DNA from: Chitinophagaceae bacterium
GTDB taxonomy: Bacteria; Bacteroidota; Bacteroidia; Chitinophagales; Chitinophagaceae
DNA length: 40,677 bases
Assembly (NCBI GenBank): GCA_947447265.1
Contig: CANFKC010000044.1
Coordinates: 1 to 40,677, forward strand
Direction of reading: 5' to 3'
Part shown: piece by piece, positions 7,326 to 15,232 of the stretch
How positions within the stretch are numbered: position 1 is the stretch's first letter
Layout of the letters: each line of letters opens with the position of its first letter
Notes under the pieces: model-generated
Told to the model about the DNA's origin: nothing
Seen by the model: only the letters and a program-made list of their open reading frames with translations
Databases searched by the model: none
Position numbers and translations under genes: made by a program

Positions 7326-9263
7326 ATGGCAGATCCAGTAATTAAGCCTATTCTCAATGAGATAGCAGCAATGGAACATCAGATGAATTCTGAATCGTGC
7401 AACGACATTAAAGCTCCATTTATTAAATACCCGCCGGGCGTTGGCACAAATGTGCCAATTGTTGATTTTAACATTCCTCAGACTACTGCTTTTACCACCT
7501 ACGGTCATATTGCAGTGGCGTTAAATAAGGAGTTATTTAAGGATTTTACATTTAAAGCACCCACCAATAACTATTTTGACCTGGTTAGTGGCATGTCTCA
7601 AGATCAGGCGTTCCAACTGCTGAATCCTTATGTTGCAGCACCTGCACCTGTATTAGCTGCATATTTTCCCACTCCGGGCGGCGAGGTAGTTAAAGCCACC
7701 TACGGCGGGAAAACCTATTCAAGTGTGGTTACCGGGGCCGCACCCGGTATGAATACTGTTCCCAATATTATGAATATTGGCGACAATGTTGTTGTGCCGA
7801 TGTCTCCGGCTAAAACAGTAATGGCAGAATATGCTACAAAAGGCTTGCGCCCGGTATTGATTAACCGACTATCAAACAGAGGTCCAATAACAAAGTATGT
7901 GGTAAAGCCACCTGTGCCAGCCCCGCGCATTTATGTTATTGAAGAGTACACCACCACATCATACCTCGGCAACTACGGTGCTGGTAAAGTAGTGAAGACA
8001 TTTACCCTGCTGCCAGGCGAGCGCACCACTATTAGCGTGCGCACTTATAAAGATATGACCAGCACCCGCGAAAGTGCGCAGAACGTATTGGACAGTATGA
8101 GCAATAGCAGTGCTACAGAATTGGATACCTTGATGCAGAAAGAGCAAGGCATAATGGAAGCTACTTCCGATACCTCAGGTGGCTCGGGTTCTAGTTTTTC
8201 TACCCAATCAGATGCAAAAAACACCAGTAAATCTTTTGGCGTAAATGGCAACCTAAATCTGGGTATCTTTAGCATTGGTGGTGGTTACGGAAAAAGTGTT
8301 GGCGAAACAACCACTTCTTCTGGTGGTATAGCAGACAGCTATAGCTACAACCGCGCCGGCGCAAGGGCATCGAACGTAAATACGCTTAACAATGCGCTTA
8401 CCAAGCATGTGCAGCAAAGTAATGCTAACAGGCAGATAGCGATAAATACCTCGACCACCGATACCATGCGAACAGGTGAAGAAGAAAGCACGGTAAGGGT
8501 ACTGGAGAATGTAAACAAAAGCAGGGTATTGAACTTCGTATTCCGCCAGTTGTTGCAGGAATACACAACGGTTACGGCGCTTACTAACTTAAAGTTTGCC
8601 TATACTAACGGCTATCCGGAGAGCTTTACGGTAGTGGATCTGCCTAATCTGGAAAATATGCTGTTGGATGTTATTAAAGATGCGACAACCGGCACGGTAG
8701 ATGCAAACAGAAAAGCGGTAAAATGTGAACTGTTTAAGCATTATTGTAATGTTCTGAATTATGATGACATTACAGTGCCATTTATACAGGAAAAAAGTGT
8801 GCCTCTTGGCGCTACATGCCTTCCTGCATTAGCATGTGCCCTTCCTGTGCCTGATAGTGAAATTTTTTACCGCGTGGTAAAGGGGCTCACCACCGATATA
8901 GAAATAGGAATGAATACCGTTAAAGTACCTGGTATTGTACTTTCTGTACAAAAGCAAACACTGCAAACATCATCAACTATAGCCGATGCTATGCTGGGCG
9001 GTGGCGAAGCACTGGATTGCTTTAACCAGAAGGCTCAGGATGCCATAAACATGTCAGACTATATCAGCAATATTGCGGCAATGCAGAGCGTAACGGATAG
9101 CATACAAACCACGACACTTAATAAAGATGTGGTTGATCAGCAGGTTGCCATTGTTACAGATATTACCGGAGGTACAGATCAGGCAACAGCTTACAAAAAA
9201 GTATTTGGTAAATGCTGCCCGACACCACAAAATACTGGCGGTTGCGGTTGTGGCGATTGTTAA
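7326..9263 (+). CDS. Large unknown protein with Cys-rich tail, 645 aa; island core protein
   Basis: I do not recognise this protein. It has no signal peptide or clear membrane segment. The N-terminal 200 residues are mixed and proline-rich. Around residues 205-245 a strand-rich stretch reads IYVIEEYTTTSYLGNYGAGK, then LLPGERTTISVRTYK. Residues about 285-350 are Gly/Ser-rich, with SGGSGSSFS and a GGGYGKSVG loop. A mainly helical part follows. The last 17 residues hold Cys630, 631, 640, 642 and 645 (CGCGDC end), which could bind metal or form disulfides. A second copy of the final 29 codons occurs at 12791-12877. It is followed by a terminator and the toxin-like gene at 9393. A carrier or scaffold for the downstream proteins is possible but unproven. 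Confidence 0.8.
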   Translation: MADPVIKPILNEIAAMEHQMNSESCNDIKAPFIKYPPGVGTNVPIVDFNIPQTTAFTTYGHIAVALNKELFKDFTFKAPTNNYFDLVSGMSQDQAFQLLNPYVAAPAPVLAAYFPTPGGEVVKATYGGKTYSSVVTGAAPGMNTVPNIMNIGDNVVVPMSPAKTVMAEYATKGLRPVLINRLSNRGPITKYVVKPPVPAPRIYVIEEYTTTSYLGNYGAGKVVKTFTLLPGERTTISVRTYKDMTSTRESAQNVLDSMSNSSATELDTLMQKEQGIMEATSDTSGGSGSSFSTQSDAKNTSKSFGVNGNLNLGIFSIGGGYGKSVGETTTSSGGIADSYSYNRAGARASNVNTLNNALTKHVQQSNANRQIAINTSTTDTMRTGEEESTVRVLENVNKSRVLNFVFRQLLQEYTTVTALTNLKFAYTNGYPESFTVVDLPNLENMLLDVIKDATTGTVDANRKAVKCELFKHYCNVLNYDDITVPFIQEKSVPLGATCLPALACALPVPDSEIFYRVVKGLTTDIEIGMNTVKVPGIVLSVQKQTLQTSSTIADAMLGGGEALDCFNQKAQDAINMSDYISNIAAMQSVTDSIQTTTLNKDVVDQQVAIVTDITGGTDQATAYKKVFGKCCPTPQNTGGCGCGDC

Positions 9264-9326
9264 AAAATTATGAGAAGTGTATCCTTCTTTAAAAGTTGAA
9301 CTGAAAAATCATCAAAAATGAATGCT

Positions 9327-9356
9327 ACCTGCTCTTCCACTTAAGGAAGGGCAGGT
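9327..9356 (+). terminator. Terminator after the 645-aa gene
   Basis: ACCTGCTCTTCC (9327-9338) pairs with GGAAGGGCAGGT (9345-9356) with one G-T pair and a 6-nt loop. TTT follows, then an A run. It separates the 645-aa gene from the toxin-like gene, which therefore needs its own promoter. Confidence 0.7.
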
Positions 9357-9371
9357 TTTAAAAAAAAATCC

Positions 9372-9383
9372 TTAACTTTATAA
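9372..9383 (+). promoter_or_regulatory. Promoter-like 12-mer shared by both toxin-like modules
   Basis: TTAACTTTATAA lies 9 bp before the ATG at 9393 and contains TAACTTTA, one base from TAnnTTTG. The identical 12-mer occurs at 12949-12960, ahead of the second module, also just after a terminator hairpin. Confidence 0.5.
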
Positions 9384-9392
9384 TATATCTGT

Positions 9393-11111
9393 ATGTCATA
9401 TTTTTCAGCCTTCTGGAAGAAAAGATACCCCGAGATAGGGTTTTGCTGCATACTGCACCCTTTTGAAAACATTACCCTCACAGGCGGTGTGCCCATGACA
9501 GCGTATATTGACACGTCGTGGATGAAGCAAAATAAGCTTAAATATGTCGGCGTCGATAAAATGCGTTTCACTATCTGGATAATGGCTGATGGAACAGTTT
9601 TAAGATTTAGAGACCTGCAACGAACGGAAGCCGGTAAGAAGTACGAAAGGGAGGTGGAGCGGCTGGAACTACCAGAAGATGGTGTTGGTGATTTTGATGT
9701 AGATCTGGAATGGGAAGCGGAAACGCAAAAGACCTGCGGACTATGCCCGCGAGGTCTGGGTAAGAAGGATGGCGGCGATGAGAAAGGGGAGGAGGAAGAT
9801 AAACCTATAAAAACAGGTGATACTACTGGTGTAGCTGGCCCGTATTCAGAAGCCGATGCGAAAAAAGATTATAGCAAATTACCTTATGAAGATGCAGCAG
9901 CCAGTATGCCTGGCGTTACTGACTACAGTAAAGTAGCCAACACCCAAAGTGTAACAGATACCGACCCGATAAATTACTGGCCCAAAAACAAAACTGGTGG
10001 ATACTTAACTGAAGATGAATTTGCCGCTGGCAGGCCAGATGCCACGCCACAAGAGGCATCTACTATGTTTCCGCCAACGCCTGTAACATCAAAAAAGAAA
10101 GTAGTTGCAAAAAAGTTGGTAACTACTACAAAAAAGGTAACGGAAAAAAATGCAGTACCGGAAAGTCGCAAAGGCCCAGATTGGAGTAAATTCCCGCCGA
10201 CAGCGATGGATATGAGGAAGGAGGATTTTGCAAATCAACGCCCACAAACAATAGCTGCAATTGATATGCTTGCCGAAACTTACATGAATAGGAACAAACT
10301 AATTTATAATAGAGTGAAAGCTTTTGAAAAGTCGTTTCCGCCGCACAAACGTCCATTCGAAAAGGAGCAATTTGGCGACTTACGTCCATTTCCAGTAATG
10401 CAAACACTAGCAGATACTATTAACTATAAAAAGCAGCGGCCAGTTAAAACTCCCAATAAGGGATTGTCACAAAAACCAAAAGTGAAGCTGGCCAATTTTT
10501 TTGTAAAACACCAAGAAATGGCACTGGCGATTGGGGATAACGATGAAAGTCTTAACATTTCTTCAATAGCGTCGCGATTTGCGATCTTAACGGATGATCA
10601 TGATCATTTCCGTTTTGGCTATTTGGCAGGTAACGAATACAATCCGTATTCTAATAAGGCAAATGCATTTAGACATACTTTGTGGAGTGCTGCTATAAAA
10701 AGTGAGTTTGGAGAAGTTATCGCAAAGGAAGCTGCCGATGCGCATGAAGAAGATCCAATGAATTATTGGATGGGTCCGTTCGAAGGTAACAATAAAGATC
10801 GCCTTGAAAAAGCGGATGAACCAATTGATCTTTGGAACAATATTATTGGCAGGAAATTAGTTGCGCAAAATTCAGGAAAAAATATGAAAGAAATAGCAAT
10901 GGATGTTTTGAACGAATTTCGCGAACGTGGATTATTTACATTAGTTGGAAATAGAATGCAACTAACTAAACTCACTGATTGGGAATACGAACTTATGAAA
11001 GCCGGTATTGACAAGAGAGATAAGTATGGAATGACGAAAAGCGAATATGAAAAATATAATCGCAGAGTTGATCATTTAATAGCTCGGCAAACACATTCCA
11101 AAGATTTTTAA
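9393..11111 (+). CDS. Toxin-like protein, C-terminal RHxxW/DAHE domain (DUF6973-like), 572 aa
   Basis: The N-terminal ~120 residues contain an unrecognised domain (WIMADGTVLRFRDL) and a CGLC motif. Residues about 125-390 are low-complexity, charged and proline-rich, a linker typical of modular exported proteins. The C-terminal ~190 residues carry NAFRHTLW (Arg427, His428), DAHE (449-452) and DLWNNIIGR (479-487). This motif set matches a helical domain found at the ends of many polymorphic-toxin-like proteins, which I recall as DUF6973; its activity is not established. No signal peptide is seen, so export would need a dedicated route. ATG 9393 follows the shared promoter-like 12-mer; an alternative start is the ATG at 9495. 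The lipoprotein gene after it is a candidate immunity gene. Confidence 0.65.
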   Translation: MSYFSAFWKKRYPEIGFCCILHPFENITLTGGVPMTAYIDTSWMKQNKLKYVGVDKMRFTIWIMADGTVLRFRDLQRTEAGKKYEREVERLELPEDGVGDFDVDLEWEAETQKTCGLCPRGLGKKDGGDEKGEEEDKPIKTGDTTGVAGPYSEADAKKDYSKLPYEDAAASMPGVTDYSKVANTQSVTDTDPINYWPKNKTGGYLTEDEFAAGRPDATPQEASTMFPPTPVTSKKKVVAKKLVTTTKKVTEKNAVPESRKGPDWSKFPPTAMDMRKEDFANQRPQTIAAIDMLAETYMNRNKLIYNRVKAFEKSFPPHKRPFEKEQFGDLRPFPVMQTLADTINYKKQRPVKTPNKGLSQKPKVKLANFFVKHQEMALAIGDNDESLNISSIASRFAILTDDHDHFRFGYLAGNEYNPYSNKANAFRHTLWSAAIKSEFGEVIAKEAADAHEEDPMNYWMGPFEGNNKDRLEKADEPIDLWNNIIGRKLVAQNSGKNMKEIAMDVLNEFRERGLFTLVGNRMQLTKLTDWEYELMKAGIDKRDKYGMTKSEYEKYNRRVDHLIARQTHSKDF

Positions 11112-11256
11112 TAAAAAAATAAATTGATAATATTTTAGGTAACTAGTGTATCTAAAGTTTAAATTTTTAATTTTTTTTTAAAAATTTATATACATAATAA
11201 AAATAATATATATTAGTCAAAATATAATATTTTAAATAAAATATTAATATAAAAAT
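11112..11256. other. Extremely AT-rich spacer between toxin-like and lipoprotein genes
   Basis: This spacer is almost entirely A and T, far richer than the rest of the window. The lipoprotein gene that follows also uses A/T-rich codons. Such a composition break suits recently acquired DNA or an AT-rich promoter for the downstream gene; no consensus box is obvious. Confidence 0.6.
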
Positions 11257-11826
11257 ATGAAATACTTAATGTTTTTTTCATTTTTTTTTATTTGTTCGTG
11301 TAATTGCTATTATGGACGTTATGATTTAGGGGAATGCTTGAATAGGGCAGTGAATACCGAAGTAAAGTATAATGTAAAATTTAAGGATGTTTTATGCTTT
11401 GAGTGGGATACATTATATATGATTAATGGCTATTCAGACTCGCTAATATCTATTCTTTTGCGTAATCCATACCAATATGGTGACAACCAAAAATGCAAGT
11501 TTATTTTTATGCTAAAAGGTGCTATTGTATATGAATACATACAGCCCAGTGATCCTCTCTCAGTAAACTACCCATCAAATACTGCCTTTATTAATGGATT
11601 TGATTTTAGCTTTGGATGCTTGATCTTAACGCCCGAAAACGCCATATTCAATGTCTGTAGGAAAGGGACAACGGACGGATTGCCGAAAGAAACTTTGTGG
11701 GTAACATATTTACGCGATAAAACTCGCCCAGCCTATTTTTATAAGGATGGCCCTTATCCTGAACAATTGAGTCGGACTGATTCCCTCGTCGATACATTAA
11801 CGGGTCAACAACTCAATAGCCATTGA
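11257..11826 (+). CDS. Predicted lipoprotein, 189 aa; candidate immunity protein
   Basis: The N-terminus MKYLMFFSFFFICSCNCYYG looks like a lipoprotein signal with cleavage before Cys15 (ICSC). The mature part is Cys- and aromatic-rich with no family I recognise. Codon use is distinctly AT-rich compared with neighbours, a sign of transfer. It sits directly after the toxin-like gene, in the same position as the unrelated lipoprotein at 14418-15215 after the second toxin-like gene. Variable lipoproteins paired with variable toxins fit envelope-located immunity proteins, but this is inference from order only. Confidence 0.6.
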   Translation: MKYLMFFSFFFICSCNCYYGRYDLGECLNRAVNTEVKYNVKFKDVLCFEWDTLYMINGYSDSLISILLRNPYQYGDNQKCKFIFMLKGAIVYEYIQPSDPLSVNYPSNTAFINGFDFSFGCLILTPENAIFNVCRKGTTDGLPKETLWVTYLRDKTRPAYFYKDGPYPEQLSRTDSLVDTLTGQQLNSH

Positions 11827-11894
11827 AAGTTATTCAACTAATAATTATTTGTTATTTATTATTCCCAATCACTGTTGTGAAGTACAATCGACTC

Positions 11895-12122
11895 ATGACA
11901 ACCAACCAAACACACATCATTTCCAAAGAAGATACCCCTGATAGTACAACCGGGGAATTACTGTCAGTTAATACTGCTGTAAACGATTTTATAGCCACGC
12001 AAATGGCGCTGGGCTGCATCAATTTTGAGGTGCGGCAGGTTGTGGTTACGCCGCAGTTTCTGGCAGCAGTGCCTGCAGTGCCTACCGGTAATAACTACTA
12101 TACGGTACAGGTTAATTACTAA
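11895..12122 (+). CDS. Small protein A, copy 1 (75 aa, truncated by a new TAA)
   Basis: The protein starts MTTNQTHIISKEDTPDS and is nearly identical to copy 2 at 15233-15478. Start is set at the ATG because homology between the two copies begins exactly there; an upstream in-frame TTG at 11823 is not shared. Codon 76 is TAA where copy 2 has TAC, so this copy loses the last six residues (YNPALY); the old stop is at 12138-12140. It has no signal peptide. The pattern VNDFIA...NFEVRQVVVTPQF and the NNYYTVQVNYY end also occur in protein B, so A and B are one family. Function unknown. Confidence 0.6.
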   Translation: MTTNQTHIISKEDTPDSTTGELLSVNTAVNDFIATQMALGCINFEVRQVVVTPQFLAAVPAVPTGNNYYTVQVNY

Positions 12123-12183
12123 AACCCTGCGCTGTATTAGTTATGGGCTTTGCCCCCAACAATGGCAATCTAATAACAACATG

Positions 12184-12272
12184 GTCATTGCGAGGCACGA
12201 AGCAACCTCACAATAACAAGGTTACGCTAACCCGCCACCTGTGAGGTTGCTTCGCGAAGAGCTCGCAATGAC
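12184..12272. repeat. Imperfect inverted repeat, GTCATTGCGAG type, copy 1
   Basis: GTCATTGCGAG and CGAAGCAACCTCAC at the left pair with GTGAGGTTGCTTCG and CTCGCAATGAC at the right. I recall this CATTGCGAGGCACGAAGCAA element as an interspersed repeat in many bacterial genomes. It lies between genes A and B and could form a long hairpin in their transcript. Confidence 0.8.
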
Positions 12273-12347
12273 CGGCCGCTGGTCGTACAAAATTAAGCTG
12301 GTTGTAAAATTATTACGGCAACTAACTAAAATCAAAAACACAACACT

Positions 12348-12659
12348 ATGACAAATCAAACCCGTATTTTCTCCTTTCTCGATAAAGATATTGCGGTTGC
12401 CTCTGCAACAGTAAGCGGCTATGTCAATAGCTTTATAGCCAGTGGCATAGGGCAGGGTTATAGTAATTTCTGCATTCACAATGCAGTTATAACACCCCAA
12501 ATATCTTCAACAGTGGTAACACTTACCATTACCCCTCCCGCAACACCGCCCGACCCAACGTTAGTTGTGCTATCCTCCCAGCCGCTCGTCAACACCCAGC
12601 CTAATGGCTACTATTGGTGCACCGTTGAGGTAACGTACTATGATGCTGCGATAGCGTAA
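12348..12659 (+). CDS. Small protein B, copy 1 (103 aa)
   Basis: The protein starts MTNQTRIFSFLDKDIAV and shares most residues with copy 2 at 15665-15976. It has no signal peptide or membrane segment. A proline-rich stretch TPPATPPDPT sits near residue 65. The shared pattern with protein A (NQTxI, VNSFIA, NFCIHNAVITPQ, and a GYYWCTVEVTYYD end) shows common ancestry. Because A and B are conserved while the toxin-like and lipoprotein genes differ between modules, they look like general parts of the system (adaptor, structural or delivery) and not specific immunity. This is inference. Confidence 0.65.
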   Translation: MTNQTRIFSFLDKDIAVASATVSGYVNSFIASGIGQGYSNFCIHNAVITPQISSTVVTLTITPPATPPDPTLVVLSSQPLVNTQPNGYYWCTVEVTYYDAAIA

Positions 12660-12747
12660 ATCCGCTAATCCAGTATAATCCAGGGTGATGCAAAAAATAT
12701 AATCAGCTGATTATCAAACAAAAAATAGCCGCACTTGCATACAGTAG

Positions 12748-12780
12748 AGGTGTCCCACACTTCAAAAGTGTGGGACACCT
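12748..12780. repeat. Lone hairpin matching the 6595-6912 repeat core
   Basis: AGGTGTCCCACACTT (12748-12762) and its exact complement (12766-12780) form a 15-bp stem with a CAA loop. This equals the core of the third tandem unit near 6765. It sits precisely between the end of the A/B block (12741) and the fragment of the 645-aa gene (from 12788). Confidence 0.85.
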
Positions 12781-12787
12781 AACAGCT

Positions 12788-12877
12788 ACTGACCAGCCAA
12801 CAGCATACAAAAAGGTATTTGGTAAGTGCTGCCCAACACCACAAAATACTGGTGGTTGCGGTTGTGGCGATTGTTAG
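12788..12877 (+). pseudogene. 3-prime fragment of a second copy of the 645-aa gene
   Basis: The last 29 codons (12791-12877) match 9177-9263. Counting by eye gives 8 differences: 6 synonymous, 1 Ala-to-Pro and 1 stop-codon swap (TAA to TAG). The Cys-rich tail is fully kept. The upstream part of the gene is absent; a hairpin element abuts the break. The bias to silent changes implies the source was a complete, selected gene copy, not a recent copy of 7326-9263. Confidence 0.8.
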
Positions 12878-12907
12878 TAAGGCCGTCATTTTTTGATATT
12901 TAAAATA

Positions 12908-12937
12908 ATACCAGCTCTTAAAAGAAAGAGCTGGTAT
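12908..12937 (+). terminator. Terminator after the gene fragment
   Basis: ATACCAGCTCTT (12908-12919) and AAGAGCTGGTAT (12926-12937) form a perfect 12-bp stem with a 6-nt loop. It occupies the same place as the terminator at 9327 relative to the 645-aa gene, although the sequence differs. Confidence 0.65.
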
Positions 12938-12948
12938 TATAAAAATTA

Positions 12949-12960
12949 TTAACTTTATAA
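12949..12960 (+). promoter_or_regulatory. Promoter-like 12-mer, second module
   Basis: TTAACTTTATAA is identical to 9372-9383. It lies 14 bp before an ATG at 12975 that opens the reading frame of the second toxin-like protein but meets TAG at codon 4. Confidence 0.45.
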
Positions 12961-13229
12961 AGTCTTTGAAAAATATGGGTACCTAGGATGATAATGGCCT
13001 TGCACCGGACGATAATAACTACACCAGCCGTTCCGGCTCGGGTAGTGGTTCGGGGAGTTCACAAAGTGAAAGTAATAATGATGATAACGAGAATGATAAT
13101 TCGGGTAACTCTGTAATTAATAAGGGTTCAGTTCTTAATACAGGGAATCTGGGTACCGGGGGATATGCTAATAATTTCGGCTCATGGGGTAATGGTCCAT
13201 TTGTACCATCGCAGAACAATAACCCTTAC

Positions 13230-14387
13230 ATGCCCAATGTACCTAATGTTGCAGGTTCGCAGCCGCCGGGAGGCAGTTTTTCTCAGGGTATCGGCACTAA
13301 AAGCAATCATACTTTTGGTAATTTTCCATCGGTCAAAAGGGCTGATAGCAGCAATCCAGTATTGAGAAGTAAGAGTAAAATCCTAGATGCTGGCAGAGAG
13401 TTTCCCGGCTCTGTGTTAAATTCGGGAGGTAGGGTAAAAATACAAACGAAACCCGGTCAAGATGCTACACCACCAAGACTTAAGGATGATCATCAAAGAA
13501 TTCAGAAACCTGAATACTTTGACCCATGGCTTGAAATTCCTGATCCTATTGAGGATGACAATGGTAACGATGCCTTGCCAATAAGATATGGTTTAGGAAC
13601 AAGGGTTTTTAAATCGAGAGATACCAACTATGAAAAACCAAGATATATACATAACGATCTTTCAAGAAATGTTTTTATCTGTTTCACTACTTCTAATTTG
13701 CGAAAAGTAATAAGCATCCTAAAACGAAATCCGGGTACAGATATTTTTGATTCAGACCTTTTAAAAGGTCAAGGGATATGGTATGATCTTGATAAATTTG
13801 AAGATTTTGCTGAATTTTATATGGATTTATTTCCTGCAGTTTATGATAAAAGTGCGGTATTAGGGAATAGAACCAATCATCGATTAAATGGTAAAATATG
13901 GACTACGAAAAGCGGGATAAAAATGCCTACGGCTGAAGTGTCAAGACGGAATGCTGTTTTAGGAGTGCATTTATTTCCTACTGGAATAGAAAGTCATGTA
14001 GATTACCCTTATCGTTGGCATCAAAATGATCCTGTTCCACGTCCCAATCTTTCTACAACGGATTCAGCACCTCTCTTCTTGCAAGAGTCACCCTCTCCTT
14101 ATGGTAATGAATGGACTGGCAGCACAATACATATACACCCATTGGGTGCTCTCAATGAGATTGATAATGATATGTATACTTGGGATAATTTAGATGGCAC
14201 TAAAAGTAATTTTAACTATAGTCAAGGGAGTGGAGGACCTTCAGATGGCGATAGAAGCGGCTTTGGAGGGAAAAATGAAGGAAATTTGCAGGTGATAAGA
14301 TGGGTAGTAGTGGACAGAAGATTCATATACTTATTCGGCTGGGTAGTAATGCGAATTAAACGATTGAGGCCAGATAAGAGATATTAA
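13230..14387 (+). CDS. Toxin-like protein with JAMM (JAB-like) metalloprotease motif, at least 385 aa
   Basis: The C-terminal part has HIHP (His301, His303), then GPSDGDR (Ser338, Asp341) and a VIRWVVVDRRFIYLF strand. This matches the HxHP...PSxxD layout of JAMM metallopeptidases and resembles the JAB-like toxin domain of polymorphic toxins; the gap between the two motifs (about 37 residues) is long. The frame is open upstream of the ATG back to 12987 and encodes a Ser/Gly/Asn/Asp-rich linker (SGSGSGSSQSESNNDDNEND). ATG 12975, preceded by the shared promoter-like 12-mer, is cut off from it by TAG at 12984-12986. So the gene is either a nonsense mutant or starts late. No signal peptide is seen. 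Confidence 0.6.
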   Translation: MPNVPNVAGSQPPGGSFSQGIGTKSNHTFGNFPSVKRADSSNPVLRSKSKILDAGREFPGSVLNSGGRVKIQTKPGQDATPPRLKDDHQRIQKPEYFDPWLEIPDPIEDDNGNDALPIRYGLGTRVFKSRDTNYEKPRYIHNDLSRNVFICFTTSNLRKVISILKRNPGTDIFDSDLLKGQGIWYDLDKFEDFAEFYMDLFPAVYDKSAVLGNRTNHRLNGKIWTTKSGIKMPTAEVSRRNAVLGVHLFPTGIESHVDYPYRWHQNDPVPRPNLSTTDSAPLFLQESPSPYGNEWTGSTIHIHPLGALNEIDNDMYTWDNLDGTKSNFNYSQGSGGPSDGDRSGFGGKNEGNLQVIRWVVVDRRFIYLFGWVVMRIKRLRPDKRY

Positions 14388-14417
14388 ATCTTCATTTACG
14401 TAGTTAAAATTATTCAT

Positions 14418-15215
14418 ATGGCTATTATTAGGATTGCAATATCTATAGGGTTAGCAATAATATATTCTACTTTGGTTGTTATTTCCGGATGCAAAAATCG
14501 GAGTGAACAAAAAGAGAATATCCCAAATGGAAGTAGACCAAACAAAAATTTACAAACAGATAGTATTGCCATTAGTTATGAGGATCCGCCGGTTCATCTG
14601 CAAAAAATGTGTTGGGATGCAAGATGGCGGCAATACTGTATGTACTGTGATAGTCCTGTTAGGATTCCTGGTATAGAATCCCTCACTTATGGAGAACTGG
14701 AACTACATGCATGGTTTGAAAGTGACTCTGTTTCTCATCATTATCGAGTTAGTGAACCGATATATCAAGTTTCACTAGATTTTACATACAAATATAAGCC
14801 AATGGACTACTACATATATGAGTACCTAAAAGATACTGTTGCGGAAATTGCAGAATACCATTTTCGCCAGTGTATTATCAATGGCCTTGATTATTTACGT
14901 AAGAATCAGGAATTACCACTAGGCTTTAGAATAGACAGAACTCATAGGGGTACAATGCTTGATTCAATAGAAGTAAAATTTCAACCAAAAAAGCTAAGAG
15001 AATTTAGGATTAACAATCCTATGCAGCCTGAAGTGATTTATTACATACGGGAAAACCAAACCAAAATAAATCCATGGTTTTATGCCGAAGCAAAAAGAAG
15101 AGGAGTATTTGATAGCGTCAAATACCCACCTGAAAAAATCTCTACAGAGATTGTAGCCAACAAAAAAGAAAAAAATAAAATTAAAGACTGGCGAAAATAT
15201 TTTCCTAATTATTAG
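14418..15215 (+). CDS. Predicted lipoprotein, 265 aa; candidate immunity protein
   Basis: The N-terminus has a hydrophobic stretch ending in the lipobox VISGC, with lipidation expected at Cys25, followed by a charged linker. The mature part resembles no family I can name and is rich in Tyr and charged residues. It starts 30 bp after the JAMM protein gene and ends 17 bp before small gene A copy 2. It has no visible similarity to the lipoprotein of module one, as expected if each protects against its own toxin; that role is inferred from position. Confidence 0.6.
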   Translation: MAIIRIAISIGLAIIYSTLVVISGCKNRSEQKENIPNGSRPNKNLQTDSIAISYEDPPVHLQKMCWDARWRQYCMYCDSPVRIPGIESLTYGELELHAWFESDSVSHHYRVSEPIYQVSLDFTYKYKPMDYYIYEYLKDTVAEIAEYHFRQCIINGLDYLRKNQELPLGFRIDRTHRGTMLDSIEVKFQPKKLREFRINNPMQPEVIYYIRENQTKINPWFYAEAKRRGVFDSVKYPPEKISTEIVANKKEKNKIKDWRKYFPNY

Positions 15216-15232
15216 TTTTTAAACACTTCCCC

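Larger units (their letters stand above)
11895..12741 (+). repeat. Duplicated A/B block, copy 1
   Basis: These 847 bp match 15233-16061 (829 bp). Homology starts at the ATG of gene A and ends in ATAGCCGCACTTGCATA after gene B. The short spacer just before gene B (about 12273-12335) is the only strongly diverged part. The block carries gene A, the inverted repeat at 12184-12272 and gene B. Confidence 0.9.

Noticed and set aside
11823-11894. TTG-initiated N-terminal extension of protein A copy 1
   Set aside because: Homology between the two copies begins at the ATG at 11895; the extension has no counterpart in copy 2.
12025-12216. Short frames ending VIARHEATSQ (also 15363-15554)
   Set aside because: They are translations of the interspersed inverted repeat between genes A and B.
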